DNA of 64,000 bases from Sphingomonas echinoides ATCC 14820 (GCF_000241465.1 NZ_JH584235.1:1843842-1907841); one strand, 5' to 3'; shown: positions 27,558 to 36,562, numbered from the stretch's first letter. Program-made: numbers and translations. The notes: a model not told the origin generated them from the sequence alone.

Positions 27558-28700
27558 ATGGAACGGCATTACGGACTGGACTGGTTGCGCATCGGCGCAT
27601 TCGGTCTGCTCATTCTCTATCATATCGGCATGGTTTTCGTCCCCTGGGGCTTTCACGCCAAGACCGCGCAGCCGCTGCCATGGGTGGTGGTGCCGATGCT
27701 GGCGATCAACAGCTGGCGCTTGCTGCTGCTGTTCGTGGTGTCGGGCTATGCCAGCCGCGCGCTGCTGGTGCGTGGGGACGGCACCGGAGATTTCGTTGCC
27801 AACCGCACGCTGCGCCTGATCCTGCCCTTGCTGTTCGGGGTGGTGGTGATCGTGCCGGTGCAGCCCTGGGTCGAGCTGGTCACGCAGCATGGGTATCCGC
27901 ATGGCTTCGGCTATTTTCTGGCCCACGATTATTTCCGCTTTGCCACCATCAGCGGCATCGCACTGCCGACCTGGCAGCATCTGTGGTTCGTCGGCTATCT
28001 GTGGATCTACACGATGCTGCTGGCGCTCGCCGTCGCGCTGGTGGGGCGGCGGAGCTTCCAGCCGGTGTTCGACCGCATGTTTGGCGGGGTACTGGTGTGG
28101 CTGATCCCGGCGGCATGGCTGGTGCTGGTCAGCGCCTGGCTGTTCCCCGGCGTCGCGCCGACCAACGATCTGGTCGACGACATGGTGTCGCACGCGCAAT
28201 ATCTGCCGGGCTTCCTGTTCGGCTTCGCGCTTGCGGGGTCCACGACCGGGCTGGCGGCGATGCGGCGCTGGTGGCCGTGGGCACTCGGCGTCGGCTTGCT
28301 CTGTTATGCGCTGGTCGCCGCAATCGAACTGCGCTGGCCGAACAGCTCGAGCCCGGCCTGGCCGTGGGGCATCCTCTTCGCCAGCGCGCGCGCGGTGCAG
28401 GGATGGAGCATGATCGTCGCACTGATTGGCCTGGCCGATACCTATCTCAACCGCGACCACCCATGGCGGCGCGCCCTGACCGAGGCGGTGTTTCCCTTCT
28501 ATCTCGTCCACCAGACGATCATCGTCGGGGTCGAGGGTTGGTTGCTGCACTTCGGCCTGCCGCGCGTCGCCGAATTTGCTATTCTGGTGGTGGCGACGCT
28601 CTGCGGTTGCTGGATCTTTTATGCGGTGGGGCGCGATATTGGCTGGTTGCGGCCGCTGATTGGGCTGCGACCGCGCGTGCGTAAGGACGGAATGCGATGA
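27558..28700 (+). CDS. acyltransferase 3 family membrane protein
   Basis: Multi-spanning protein of 380 residues with about ten helices, of the acyltransferase_3 (OpgC/OafA-like) family. The catalytic-type histidine is in [15 protein letters not shown] near the N-terminus. The C-terminal segment [15 protein letters not shown] is typical of the MdoC-like subgroup. It probably acylates or succinylates a surface or periplasmic glycan. Its stop overlaps the start of the isoaspartyl peptidase gene (ATGA), an unexpected functional pairing. Confidence 0.9.
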   Translation: MERHYGLDWLRIGAFGLLILYHIGMVFVPWGFHAKTAQPLPWVVVPMLAINSWRLLLLFVVSGYASRALLVRGDGTGDFVANRTLRLILPLLFGVVVIVPVQPWVELVTQHGYPHGFGYFLAHDYFRFATISGIALPTWQHLWFVGYLWIYTMLLALAVALVGRRSFQPVFDRMFGGVLVWLIPAAWLVLVSAWLFPGVAPTNDLVDDMVSHAQYLPGFLFGFALAGSTTGLAAMRRWWPWALGVGLLCYALVAAIELRWPNSSSPAWPWGILFASARAVQGWSMIVALIGLADTYLNRDHPWRRALTEAVFPFYLVHQTIIVGVEGWLLHFGLPRVAEFAILVVATLCGCWIFYAVGRDIGWLRPLIGLRPRVRKDGMR

Positions 28701-29611
28701 CCTGGACGTTGGTGCTGCACGGCGGCGCAGGGAAGATGACGCGCGACTCGATCACGCCCGCGCAAGCCGAGGGCGCGCGCGCTGGGCTAGGCCGGGCGCT
28801 CGATGCCGGGGCGGCGATCCTCGCGGATGGCGGCGCGGCGCTCGACGCGGTCGAGGCCGCAGTACGCGTGCTGGAGGATGACCCGCATTTCAATGCCGGG
28901 CGCGGTGCCGCGCTGACCCGCGCAGGCGTGGCCGAACTCGACGCGGCGATCATGGACGGACGCGATCGCGCGGCGGGGGCCGTCGCCGGGGTCACCGCCA
29001 CGCGCCACCCGGTCTCGCTCGCCCGCGCGGTAATGGGGCACAGCCCGCATGTGTTGCTGAGTGGCGCGGGGGCCGAAACCTTCGCCCGCGAACAGGGCTG
29101 CGAGCCCGCCACCCAGGACTGGCTGATCCTGCCCGAACGCCGCGCGCAATTGGAAGAGATGCTCGGCGGCGGCGGCGCGTTCGATGTCGACATGAAATAT
29201 GGCACGGTCGGCGCGGTGGCGCGCGACACCGCTGGCCATGTCGCCGCCGCCACCTCGACTGGCGGGGTGACCGGCAAGAATTGGGGCCGCATCGGCGATT
29301 CGCCGCTGATCGGGTCCGGCACCTATGCCGATGATCGCGCGGGCGCGGTGTCGTGCACCGGCTCGGGCGAGTTCTTCATCCGCGTCAATGTCGCGCACGA
29401 AATCTGCGCACGAGCGCGCCTGGCGGGCGAATCGCTGGAGGTCGCGGCCCAGGCCGTGCTGGCAGAGGTCGCCGCGCTCGGCGGCACCGGCGGGGTGATC
29501 GTCACTGGCCCGAGCGGCAAGGCGCTGTGGCACTTCACCACGCCCGGCATGTACCGCGCGCGCCTTGGCTCCAACGGCGAGCGCGAAGTCGCCATCTTCG
29601 GCGACGATTGA
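28697..29611 (+). CDS. iaaA: isoaspartyl peptidase / plant-type L-asparaginase
   Basis: N-terminal nucleophile hydrolase of 304 residues that hydrolyses isoaspartyl dipeptides and asparagine. It starts LVLHGGAGKMT and contains FNAGRGAALTRAG. Autocleavage should occur before T170 in the KYGTVGAVARD motif. The substrate-binding segments GRIGDSPLIGSGTY and TGSGEFFIR follow. Family length is normal. No signal peptide is present, so it is cytoplasmic. Confidence 0.95.
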   Translation: MTWTLVLHGGAGKMTRDSITPAQAEGARAGLGRALDAGAAILADGGAALDAVEAAVRVLEDDPHFNAGRGAALTRAGVAELDAAIMDGRDRAAGAVAGVTATRHPVSLARAVMGHSPHVLLSGAGAETFAREQGCEPATQDWLILPERRAQLEEMLGGGGAFDVDMKYGTVGAVARDTAGHVAAATSTGGVTGKNWGRIGDSPLIGSGTYADDRAGAVSCTGSGEFFIRVNVAHEICARARLAGESLEVAAQAVLAEVAALGGTGGVIVTGPSGKALWHFTTPGMYRARLGSNGEREVAIFGDD

Positions 29612-29613
29612 AA

Positions 29614-29637
29614 TTCCCTCTCTCTCCGGGAGAGGGA
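29614..29637. repeat. small hairpin repeat (CCCTCTC / GAGAGGG type)
   Basis: CCCTCTC and GAGAGGG arms lie directly after the isoaspartyl peptidase stop. The sequence resembles the outer arms of the larger element at 54501-54695. Confidence 0.55.
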
Positions 29638-29684
29638 AACGATCTGCGCTTTCGTCAGCGGCACCACACGACTAAAGCCATCCC

Positions 29685-30560
29685 ATGACCTGTATCCGTC
29701 GCGTTCGCCCCGGCTTTGCCGTTCTCGCCACCCTGCTGGCCGCCAGCGTCGCGGCACCCGCTTCGGCCTATTGGGAATATGGCCACCAGACCGTGGCCCG
29801 CATCGCCGAGGCCAATGTCCGCCCCAAGACGCGCGCCGCGATTCGCGACCTGCTCCGCCATTCCGACCTGCTGGGCACGCCCGAATGCAAGGCGGGCACC
29901 ATCGCCGATGCGAGCGTCTGGGCCGATTGCGTCAAACCGCTGAAGGACGCGAACGGCAAATCGCGCTTCGGTTATGCCTATACGTGGCACTTTCAGGATG
30001 TGAACATCTGCCACCCGTTCGATCTGATGGTGCCGTGCAAGGACGGCAATTGCGTGTCGGCGCAAATCACGCGCGACGTCGCCTTGCTCAAGAACCGTCA
30101 CGCGCCGGAGAAGGACCGCGTCCAGGCGCTGGCGTTCCTGATCCACTTCGTCGGTGATCTCCACCAGCCGCTCCATGCCGGCGAGAAGGAGGACAAAGGC
30201 GGCAATGACGTGAAGGCGGTCTATGGCAGCTACGGCCCGGCCCGGCTCAACCTGCACAGCATCTGGGACGGCTATCTCGCCGAACGTGCCATCACCACCG
30301 GCCCGTCGCTGGTGCGCCGCTACCCCGCCGCCGTGCGCGCGAAGATCGCGGCGGGCGACGTCACCGACTGGAGCCGCGAAAGCTGGCAGGTCGCGCATGA
30401 CGTGACCTATGGCAGCGTGATGGCTGACCCCTGCGCCCCCACCCCGGCACGGGTGACACTCGACGAGCCGACGATCGAGAAGCTCGTGCCCGTCGCCCGT
30501 CTCGAAGTCGAACGCGGCGGCCTGCGCCTCGCCAAACTGCTCGACGCCGCGCTGGGGTGA
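29685..30560 (+). CDS. S1/P1-type nuclease
   Basis: Secreted zinc-dependent nuclease of 291 residues cutting single-stranded nucleic acid. The signal peptide ends ASA at residue 28, placing Trp30 near the mature N-terminus, whose backbone is a zinc ligand in this family. Other ligands are visible in YGHQTVARIAE, IADASVWADCV, YTWHFQDVNIC, FLIHFVGDLHQPLHAG and NLHSIWDGY. Several Cys residues (DVNICHP, PCKDGNC) could form disulfides. It could serve phosphate or nucleotide scavenging. A repeat element follows its stop. Confidence 0.93.
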   Translation: MTCIRRVRPGFAVLATLLAASVAAPASAYWEYGHQTVARIAEANVRPKTRAAIRDLLRHSDLLGTPECKAGTIADASVWADCVKPLKDANGKSRFGYAYTWHFQDVNICHPFDLMVPCKDGNCVSAQITRDVALLKNRHAPEKDRVQALAFLIHFVGDLHQPLHAGEKEDKGGNDVKAVYGSYGPARLNLHSIWDGYLAERAITTGPSLVRRYPAAVRAKIAAGDVTDWSRESWQVAHDVTYGSVMADPCAPTPARVTLDEPTIEKLVPVARLEVERGGLRLAKLLDAALG

Positions 30561-30579
30561 GAGCGCTCGACCCCGCCTT

Positions 30580-30667
30580 CCGTTCGCCCTGAGCTTGTCG
30601 AAGGGCAGCCTCCCCCACGAAACCGCGCTTGCGGCCGGGGGGGCTTCGACAGGCTCAGCCCGAACGG
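30580..30667. repeat. palindromic intergenic repeat (TTCGCCCTGAGCTTGTCGAAG type), copy 2
   Basis: The left arm CCGTTCGCCCTGAGCTTGTC and the inverted right arm GACAGGCTCAGCCCGAACGG surround a C/G-rich core that can itself pair. Same family as 10434-10522. It separates the convergent nuclease and hydrolase genes. Confidence 0.85.
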
Positions 30668-30676
30668 TATGGGCAA

Positions 30677-31630
30677 TTACCGCCCTACGAACGTCGCCAC
30701 CGCTTCCGCGATGCTCGGTGAAATCGGCTGCGTCGCATCGCGATAGGTGGCAAGGTTCGCCGCGCGATCGTCGCTGCCAACGGGCCGCAGCACATGATTG
30801 ATACCCGGCAGCAGCGTCAGCCTCGCCTTGGGCTGCGCGCGGTGCAGCGCCTCGGCATCCGCGACGCTCACCTGAAGATCGCGCGTGCCCTGCAGGATCA
30901 GCACCGGCAGCTTCACCGCCGCGATCAACCGCGCCGGATCGTGCGACAACAGATCGATCCAATAGCCCTGCAGGCGATCGGGAAACAATGTCTGCAGCGG
31001 CGCGGGCAACTGTGCAGTATCGATGCGCTTGCCAGCCTCTAGCGATGCAATCGCCGCCTCGGCGGCGGGGAGCAGCGGCGCGTTGGCCGGGTTTGCCCGC
31101 AATTGCTCGCGCAGCACCGCCCCCATCGGCCGCCCGATGCTCGACACCAGAATCAGCCCGCAAATCCCGGCAGGCGTCTGCGCTGCCTGCAACGCGACCA
31201 GCCCACCCTCGCTATGGCCGAGCAGCCAGATGCACGCGCGGCCGGTCCGGGCGCGCGCGACCTTGCTCCACGCCTGCACGTCGGCGGCATAAGCGGCGGT
31301 GGTCACGGCATTGGGGTCGGCCTGCGCCGCCTTGCTGCCGAACAGCCCGCGCTTGTCGATGCGCAGCGTGGCGATGCCCTTGGCGGCAAGCGCCTCGGCG
31401 AGCTGGCGATAGGGGCCGCCCGCCACGCCCAGCGGATTGTTGCCGTCGCGATCGGTCGGGCCCGATCCGGGGATCAGCAACACCAGCGGTGCCTTGCCAT
31501 CGGGATCAAGCAGCGTCCCCGCGAGCGGTCCTTCGGGACCTGGCGCGGTCAGTTCGACCGGGGCCGGAGGAGCGGCCAAAGCGGGCGATGCCGCCAGCGC
31601 CGCCACGGCGAGAAGCCCGCTGCGGATCAT
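30677..31630 (-). CDS. exported alpha/beta hydrolase
   Basis: Serine hydrolase of 317 residues with a signal peptide ending ALAAPP (about residue 20). Motifs are LLIPGSGPTDRDGNN (oxyanion region), RIDKRGLFGS, the nucleophile elbow GHSEGG, the acid-bearing LQGTRDLQV and a final His in LPGINHVL. Similar proteins are annotated as serine aminopeptidase S33 or esterase. It is the last gene of the SPFH operon and its start overlaps the membrane-protein stop (ATGA). The longer frame upstream lies inside that gene and is rejected. Confidence 0.87.
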   Translation of the reverse strand: MIRSGLLAVAALAASPALAAPPAPVELTAPGPEGPLAGTLLDPDGKAPLVLLIPGSGPTDRDGNNPLGVAGGPYRQLAEALAAKGIATLRIDKRGLFGSKAAQADPNAVTTAAYAADVQAWSKVARARTGRACIWLLGHSEGGLVALQAAQTPAGICGLILVSSIGRPMGAVLREQLRANPANAPLLPAAEAAIASLEAGKRIDTAQLPAPLQTLFPDRLQGYWIDLLSHDPARLIAAVKLPVLILQGTRDLQVSVADAEALHRAQPKARLTLLPGINHVLRPVGSDDRAANLATYRDATQPISPSIAEAVATFVGR

Positions 31631-31896
31631 TTGCGGACACCCCAATGCCAGCCCAGCCCGCCTTCGGTCTTGCGGATCGCCACCATGGTGAAAAGCGCGA
31701 ACAGCGCCACGCCAATGCCGATCTGCGCAATCTGGTCCGAAACGAAGCGGACATCGGCGACCAGCAGCGCAGCAAAGCCGATCGTAACCAGCCATCCCTG
31801 CCAGGTCACCGGCGTCACGCCGAAACCGAACATGTGCGGCACGAACCAATAGCCCTTTGCGACCCGATAATGATCGACCAGATCACGCGTCTTCAT
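31627..31896 (-). CDS. small two-helix membrane protein
   Basis: Unrecognised protein of 89 residues. A polar N-terminus containing YWFVPHMFGFGVTPVTWQGW precedes two probable membrane helices (about 32-49 and 57-74), with a Gly/Trp/Lys tail. It overlaps the RHH gene upstream by 14 bases and the hydrolase downstream by 4, so it belongs to the SPFH operon. Possibly a partner of the SPFH protein in the membrane; this is inference. Confidence 0.7.
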   Translation of the reverse strand: MKTRDLVDHYRVAKGYWFVPHMFGFGVTPVTWQGWLVTIGFAALLVADVRFVSDQIAQIGIGVALFALFTMVAIRKTEGGLGWHWGVRK

Positions 31897-32098
31897 GGTC
31901 TTCTCCCTTGGGTGGGCGCCCGCGCCGGGGCGGATTGGGGGCGGCGAGTTTCATGCCGCGCTTGGCCAGCGCCTCGCGCAAGAGGCATTCGAACTCGGCA
32001 TTGACGCTCCGCAAATCGGCCGCCGCCATCCGCTCGACCGCGGCATAGAGCGCGGGGTCGAGACGCAAGGGAAACGCCTTTTTGGGGGGAGCCGCCAA
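31883..32098 (-). CDS. Arc-like ribbon-helix-helix protein
   Basis: Protein of 71 residues. Residues 6-47 fit the ribbon-helix-helix fold of Arc/MetJ type: a beta strand KKAFPLRLDPALY, then helix A (AAVERMAAADLRS) and helix B (VNAEFECLLREALAKR). A basic Pro/Arg/Lys tail (PPRRGRPPKG) recalls an AT-hook. Such proteins bind palindromic DNA as dimers. It begins 10 bases after the SPFH gene. It is a candidate autoregulator of this operon through the palindrome at 33024-33043. Confidence 0.8.
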   Translation of the reverse strand: MAAPPKKAFPLRLDPALYAAVERMAAADLRSVNAEFECLLREALAKRGMKLAAPNPPRRGRPPKGEDHEDA

Positions 32099-32108
32099 GG
32101 TGCGCGTC

Positions 32109-33011
32109 CTATTGGTAGAGCGAACCGGCGTTGACGACCGGCTGGGTATCGCGCTCGCCGCACAGCACGACCATCAAATTGCTGACCATCGCCGCGCGGC
32201 GTTCATCGTCCAGCTCGACCACGCCCTTGGCCGAGAGCAGATCGAGCGCCATCTCAACCATACCGACCGCGCCCTCGACCAATGTCTTGCGCGCCGCGAC
32301 GACCGCTTGCGCCTGTTGCCGCCGCAGCATCGCGCCGGCAATTTCCGGGGCATAAGCAAGGTGGGTGAAGCCGCATTCGTCGACGGTGATGCCCGCCGTC
32401 ACCAGCCGCGCGATCAATTCCTGGCGCAACTCCGCCCCGACCTGATCGTGATTGCCGCGCAGCGTCACTTCCTGATGCTCATAATCGTCATAGGGGTAGC
32501 GCGCACCGATGGTGCGCACCGCCGCCTCGATCTGGACGATCACGAACGCCTTATAATCGTCGATATCGAACAGCGCCTGCGCGGTATCGGTCACACGCCA
32601 TACGACTTGAGCCGCGATCTCGATCGGGTTGCCGCGCAGGTCGTTTACCTTCAGCCGTTCCGAAATCATGTTGTTGGCGCGCAGCGACACCTTCTTGCGC
32701 CCCAGCCACGGCAACAGCCAGCGCAGGCCGGTGTTGCGATCGGTGCCCTTATACGCGCCGAACAGCGTGATCGCCGTCGCCTGATTGGGCTGCTGCATGT
32801 AGAAACCGCCGGAGACGAACACGAACACGATGCTCGCCACCGCCACGATCGGGCCGCCCAGCGCGGCATCGTGTTTGAGCAGCGTCAGACCGAAAATGCC
32901 CAGCGCCACCGATGCCAGCATCACCATCAACATCGCATAGCCGCTCGATGTCGCTGCTTTATGCTCGCTCGACAGCGTCAGCGCGGTGTTGCGTGTACCC
33001 GACTCGACCAT
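32109..33011 (-). CDS. SPFH/band-7 domain membrane protein
   Basis: Prohibitin/stomatin-like protein of 300 residues. Two N-terminal membrane helices (about 24-45 and 50-72) are followed by an SPFH domain (about 75-230; e.g. [33 protein letters not shown]) and a helical C-terminus ([24 protein letters not shown]). These proteins organise membrane microdomains. Tandem ATG codons lie at 33014 and 33011; a GGAGG Shine-Dalgarno is spaced better for 33011. It is first in a four-gene operon with the RHH, two-helix and hydrolase genes. Confidence 0.9.
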   Translation of the reverse strand: MVESGTRNTALTLSSEHKAATSSGYAMLMVMLASVALGIFGLTLLKHDAALGGPIVAVASIVFVFVSGGFYMQQPNQATAITLFGAYKGTDRNTGLRWLLPWLGRKKVSLRANNMISERLKVNDLRGNPIEIAAQVVWRVTDTAQALFDIDDYKAFVIVQIEAAVRTIGARYPYDDYEHQEVTLRGNHDQVGAELRQELIARLVTAGITVDECGFTHLAYAPEIAGAMLRRQQAQAVVAARKTLVEGAVGMVEMALDLLSAKGVVELDDERRAAMVSNLMVVLCGERDTQPVVNAGSLYQ

Positions 33012-33023
33012 CATGCCCTCCGT

Positions 33024-33043
33024 TAAATATGATATCATATTTA
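33024..33043. promoter_or_regulatory. perfect 20-bp palindrome, probable operator of the SPFH operon
   Basis: TAAATATGATATCATATTTA is a perfect dyad lying between the SPFH start codon and its -10 region. It is strikingly AT-only in a high-GC genome apart from its central G and C. Its position would let a bound protein block transcription. The RHH protein of the same operon is the obvious candidate ligand. Confidence 0.7.
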
Positions 33044-33066
33044 TATCGAAGTTATGCGCGCTGCAA
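33036..33066 (-). promoter_or_regulatory. promoter of the SPFH operon
   Basis: On the minus strand TTGCAG (33061-33066) lies 15 bases from TATAAA (33040-33045) and 17 bases from TAAATA. The -10 region overlaps the palindrome. The Shine-Dalgarno GGAGG follows. Confidence 0.55.
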
Positions 33067-33095
33067 GGGGGCAAAAGAACCGACGCGAACGGGTG

Positions 33096-33140
33096 AAAAA
33101 CAGCAAAAAGGGCGACGCCGACAAAGCCGACGCCGCCCTC
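33096..33140 (-). terminator. terminator of the tol-pal operon
   Basis: Read on the minus strand, GGGCGGCGTCGGC pairs with GTCGGCGTCGCCC through G-C and G-U pairs and is followed by TTTTTGCTGTTTTT. On the plus strand the same arms have A-C mismatches, so the structure works in one direction only, as expected for pal transcription. Confidence 0.85.
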
Positions 33141-33173
33141 TTTCTCAACCCCGCCAAGGCGGAGCAGGCGATC

Positions 33174-33674
33174 TTAATTGAGAACGATGGTCACCGCGCG
33201 ACGGTTCTGCGCCCAGCTGGCTTCGTCCGAACCGAGCGCGATCGGGCGTTCCTTGCCATAGCTGATCGTCGAGATGCGGCCGGGTGCCACGCCGCGCGCG
33301 GCCAGATAGTTCTTGGCAGCGAGCGCGCGGCGATCACCCAGCGCCAGGTTATATTCGCGCGTACCGCGTTCGTCGCAATGCCCTTCCAGGCTGACCGGCA
33401 CGTTGGGGTAGCGCGTCAGCCACTGCGCCTGGCTATCGAGGATCGCCCGCGCACGGTCGTCGAGCGAGAAGCTGTCGAGCGCGAAATTGACGGTGTTGCT
33501 GGTGACCGAACGCTCAAAATCGGCGCGCGACCCCGGTGCAATGCTGGGCTGACCGGCATTGGGATCGACGACCGACTGGCCAGGCGGGGGCGGAATCACC
33601 GCAGGCGGCTTCTTGGCGCACGCGGCGGTAAACAATGCAGTCCCGATCAGCAGCGAGGTCGTCAATTTAGCCAT
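33174..33674 (-). CDS. pal: peptidoglycan-associated lipoprotein Pal
   Basis: Outer-membrane lipoprotein of 166 residues anchoring the envelope to peptidoglycan. The lipobox is LFTAAC (lipidated C19). A Pro-rich linker follows. The OmpA-like domain (about 58-166) has VNFALDSFSLDD, SLEGHCDERGTREYNLALGDRRA and SYGKERP. The last gene of the tol-pal operon, followed by a directional terminator. Confidence 0.97.
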   Translation of the reverse strand: MAKLTTSLLIGTALFTAACAKKPPAVIPPPPGQSVVDPNAGQPSIAPGSRADFERSVTSNTVNFALDSFSLDDRARAILDSQAQWLTRYPNVPVSLEGHCDERGTREYNLALGDRRALAAKNYLAARGVAPGRISTISYGKERPIALGSDEASWAQNRRAVTIVLN

Positions 33675-33730
33675 GTCAGCGTCTCCTTAGGGGAAGAGGT
33701 GGTGATGCACGCGTCTACACACGATTTGCG

Positions 33731-35164
33731 TCAGGGGCGTAACGGTCCCCAGGCGGGATCGGATCCATCGAGCACGGTCGGAACGCGGCGAACGTTCACC
33801 CCCGTCAGGTCGACCGACCACAGATCGGCGCGGCCGTTGCCGCCGCCGCTTGAGCGGAAGAACATCAGCACGCGGCCATTGGGCGACCAGCTTGGCCCTT
33901 CATCCTGCGCGCCGTCGGTCAGCAACTGCTCATTGCCACCCGCCGGGCTCATGATGCCGATGCGGAACGACCCGCCAATCTTGGTGAAGGCGATCAGATT
34001 GCCGCGTGGGCTCCATACCGGCGTCGCATAGCGGCCGCTGCCAAAGCTGATCCGCTGCTGCTGCGATCCGTCGGCGTTCATCACATACAATTGCTGCGTG
34101 CCCGAACGATCGCTTTCGAACACGATCCGGGATCCATCGGGCGAATAGGTGCCGCCAGTGTCGATCGCGGGCGAATCGGTCAGCCGCTGCGGCGTGCCGC
34201 CGCTAAAGGGCACGCGGTAGATGTCGGTATTGCCGCCGACCGCCATTGAGAACAGCACCCATTTGCCATCGGGCGACACGCGCGGCGCGAAGGTCAAATT
34301 GGTGTTGGGCACCAGCAGCCGCTGCCGCCCGCTTTCAATGTCATAGACATAGATGGCGGGGCGATCCTCGACATAGCTCATATAGACGATCGAGCGCTGG
34401 TCGGGCGACAGGCGCGGCGTCAGCGCGATCGCCTGGCCGTTGGTGAGGAAGCGGTGGTTGCCGCCATCCTGGTCCATAATCGCCAACCGCTTGATGCGCT
34501 TGCCCTTGGGGCCGGTTTCGGAAACATAGACGACGCGGCTGTCGAAATAGGGGCCCTCGCCGGTCAGCTTCGAATAGACCACGTCGGCGCATTTGTGCCC
34601 GGCGCGGCGCCATTCGCTCGGCGGCACGACAAAGCCCTGCCGCGCCAGTTCGGCGCGCGACGTCACGTCATAGAGGTAGCAACCGACCGTCAGCGTGCCA
34701 TCGCCATTGGCGCGGATGAACCCCTGCACCAGCGCCGACGCCCCGGCCCCGCCCCAATAATCAAAGGTCGGCGCGGTCACTTCGGGGAAGAGCACTGGCT
34801 TCACGCCCGAATCGAGCGGTTTGAACAGGCCCGAATTGCGCAAGTCGGTGGTGACGATCTGCGCGAGCTGCTGCCCGAGCTGATCGGTGCGCCCGGCCGG
34901 CGTATTCACCACCTCGGAGGTCGGCATCACCGGAATGGCGATGCCGAGCGGGGCCGACACGCCGCCCACGACATCGACCACCAACTCCCCTTGCTGCTGC
35001 GGGTTGGCGCCGCCGGGTTGGCCGGGAGCCTGCGGCGCGGGTGCGCCGGTCTGCGGCGCGTTTGGGAACGGCACGGGCAAAGGTGCCGGCGCGGTCTGCG
35101 CCTCGGCCACCCCCGTCGCGACACCGGCGAGCGCAAGCGCGAAGATCATCTTGTGGAGCATCAT
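33731..35164 (-). CDS. tolB: Tol-Pal system beta-propeller protein TolB
   Basis: Periplasmic protein of about 477 residues. A signal peptide ends GVAEAQ (about 23). A Pro/Gln-rich spacer (about 24-60) is longer than in E. coli. The N-terminal TolB domain follows, then six WD-like blades with TPRLSPDQRSIVYMS, APRVSPDGKWVLFS, GGTYSPDGSRIVFES and PSWSPNGRVLMFF repeats. Two adjacent ATG codons (35164, 35161) follow GAGAAGGA; either may be used. Works with Pal in constriction and outer-membrane integrity. Confidence 0.96.
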   Translation of the reverse strand: MMLHKMIFALALAGVATGVAEAQTAPAPLPVPFPNAPQTGAPAPQAPGQPGGANPQQQGELVVDVVGGVSAPLGIAIPVMPTSEVVNTPAGRTDQLGQQLAQIVTTDLRNSGLFKPLDSGVKPVLFPEVTAPTFDYWGGAGASALVQGFIRANGDGTLTVGCYLYDVTSRAELARQGFVVPPSEWRRAGHKCADVVYSKLTGEGPYFDSRVVYVSETGPKGKRIKRLAIMDQDGGNHRFLTNGQAIALTPRLSPDQRSIVYMSYVEDRPAIYVYDIESGRQRLLVPNTNLTFAPRVSPDGKWVLFSMAVGGNTDIYRVPFSGGTPQRLTDSPAIDTGGTYSPDGSRIVFESDRSGTQQLYVMNADGSQQQRISFGSGRYATPVWSPRGNLIAFTKIGGSFRIGIMSPAGGNEQLLTDGAQDEGPSWSPNGRVLMFFRSSGGGNGRADLWSVDLTGVNVRRVPTVLDGSDPAWGPLRP

Positions 35165-35172
35165 CGTCCTTC

Positions 35173-36078
35173 TCAGCCCGGCATGTGGTATGTCAGGATA
35201 AACACCTTCCACCCGCGTGGCACGTCATAAAGCTCTGGTGGCAGCCCGCGTAGCGGAGCGCACCCCGTGAAGGTCGCGATCGCGGCACGGTCCACCGCAT
35301 CGACATAGATGCGGTTATCGTCATCGACGCCGCGGTGGCTGGGCAGGATCGTCGGGCGCGCCGCCAGCGACCCATCGCGATTAAGCTGCAACCGCACATA
35401 AGCGACGATCTTCGCCGCGCCCGGGCCGGGGATGACCTGGCGATTGGCGCAGGGTTGCACTTGCCGTTGAATCGCCGAGCCGATGTCCGCCGTTGCCTTG
35501 GCATCCATCGTCGCGCCGGGGGCGGCTTGCGACACCTTCGCGTGCGACGGGGCCTGGGTCAGCCCTTTGCGGAAATCATCGTCAAGCAGCGATCCGGTCG
35601 GGCGCGGCTTGGTCGATTTCGGGTTGGTACCGGCCGCCTTGGCCACGGTCGCCTTGGCCTCGGTCTTCGCCGCTGGAGCCGCCGCCTTTGCGGGCGGCGT
35701 CTTGGTCTTGACCGGCTTATCGGGCTTTTCCGCGACGGGCTTTTTGGGCGCAGGAACGGGCTTGGGCGCTGGTTTGGGCGGTGGTGCCGCCTCCGGCTGC
35801 GGCTTGGGCGGAGCGGGTTCGGGCGTAACCTTTGCGACCTTGGCCGGGGGCGGAGCATCATCGGGAGGCCCCGCTTCGGGCGCGGCGGATTGTGCGGGCG
35901 GCTCTGGTGCCGCCGGAGCGTGCTGATCAAGCGCGACATCGTCGGCGAGCGACACTTCGATTGGCTTGTTCTGCGGCGGCGGGGGCGGGGCGCTTGTCCA
36001 GGCAAGCGACAGCAGCGCGAACACCGCGACATGGCCGACCACGGCCAGCCCAAGCCCAAGTCCGTCACGCTGCGTCAT
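35173..36078 (-). CDS. tolA: TolA-type envelope protein
   Basis: Inner-membrane-anchored bridge of 301 residues. One N-terminal helix (about 9-27, GLAVVGHVAVFALLSLAW) is followed by a long Pro/Ala/Lys-rich linker (about 30-165). The C-terminal globular domain (about 200-301) contains VQPCANRQVIPG and IVAYVRLQLNRDGSLA, TonB/TolA-like. The linker is Pro-rich rather than the long alpha-helix of E. coli TolA. Its ATG overlaps the tolR stop. The operon position gives the name. Confidence 0.92.
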   Translation of the reverse strand: MTQRDGLGLGLAVVGHVAVFALLSLAWTSAPPPPPQNKPIEVSLADDVALDQHAPAAPEPPAQSAAPEAGPPDDAPPPAKVAKVTPEPAPPKPQPEAAPPPKPAPKPVPAPKKPVAEKPDKPVKTKTPPAKAAAPAAKTEAKATVAKAAGTNPKSTKPRPTGSLLDDDFRKGLTQAPSHAKVSQAAPGATMDAKATADIGSAIQRQVQPCANRQVIPGPGAAKIVAYVRLQLNRDGSLAARPTILPSHRGVDDDNRIYVDAVDRAAIATFTGCAPLRGLPPELYDVPRGWKVFILTYHMPG

Positions 36079-36512
36079 TTGCCGTCCTGGCCGACCGTGA
36101 CCAGCGCGACGCGGTTGAGCCCGGCGCGGTTGAGTTCGCCCATCACGCGCATCACCCGCCCATAATCGAGCTTGCGATCGGCGCGCAGGAACACTTGCGG
36201 CGGCTTCGCGGGATCGGCCTTGGCGGCGATCTGCGACAGGATATCGGGCAGCAGCGCCTCATTGACCGCTTCCTTATCGACGAACAGCTTGCCGGCCGCG
36301 TCGATCGAAATCTGTACCGGCTTCTGGTCCTGGTCGAGCGGCTTGGCGCGGCTGTCGGGCAAATTCACCGGCACGCCCGCTGTCAGCAACGGTGCGGTGA
36401 CCATGAAGATGATGAGCAACACCAGCATCACGTCGACCATCGGCGTAACGTTGATGTCGGCCATCGGTGCGCGCCGCCCGCGGCCGCGCTGGGAGGGAAG
36501 GTTCATCGCCAT
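36075..36512 (-). CDS. tolR: biopolymer transport protein TolR
   Basis: ExbD/TolR family protein of 145 residues with a single membrane helix (about 25-45) carrying the proton-sensing Asp in MVDVMLVLLIIFMV. A periplasmic peptidoglycan-binding-type domain with PVNLPDSRAKPL follows. With TolQ it harvests the proton-motive force to drive TolA. A 50-base gap separates it from tolQ. Confidence 0.95.
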   Translation of the reverse strand: MAMNLPSQRGRGRRAPMADINVTPMVDVMLVLLIIFMVTAPLLTAGVPVNLPDSRAKPLDQDQKPVQISIDAAGKLFVDKEAVNEALLPDILSQIAAKADPAKPPQVFLRADRKLDYGRVMRVMGELNRAGLNRVALVTVGQDGK

Positions 36513-36562
36513 CGCGGTTTACGCCCTGCCCGCGATCCGGAGGGACGCCACAGACAGCACGC

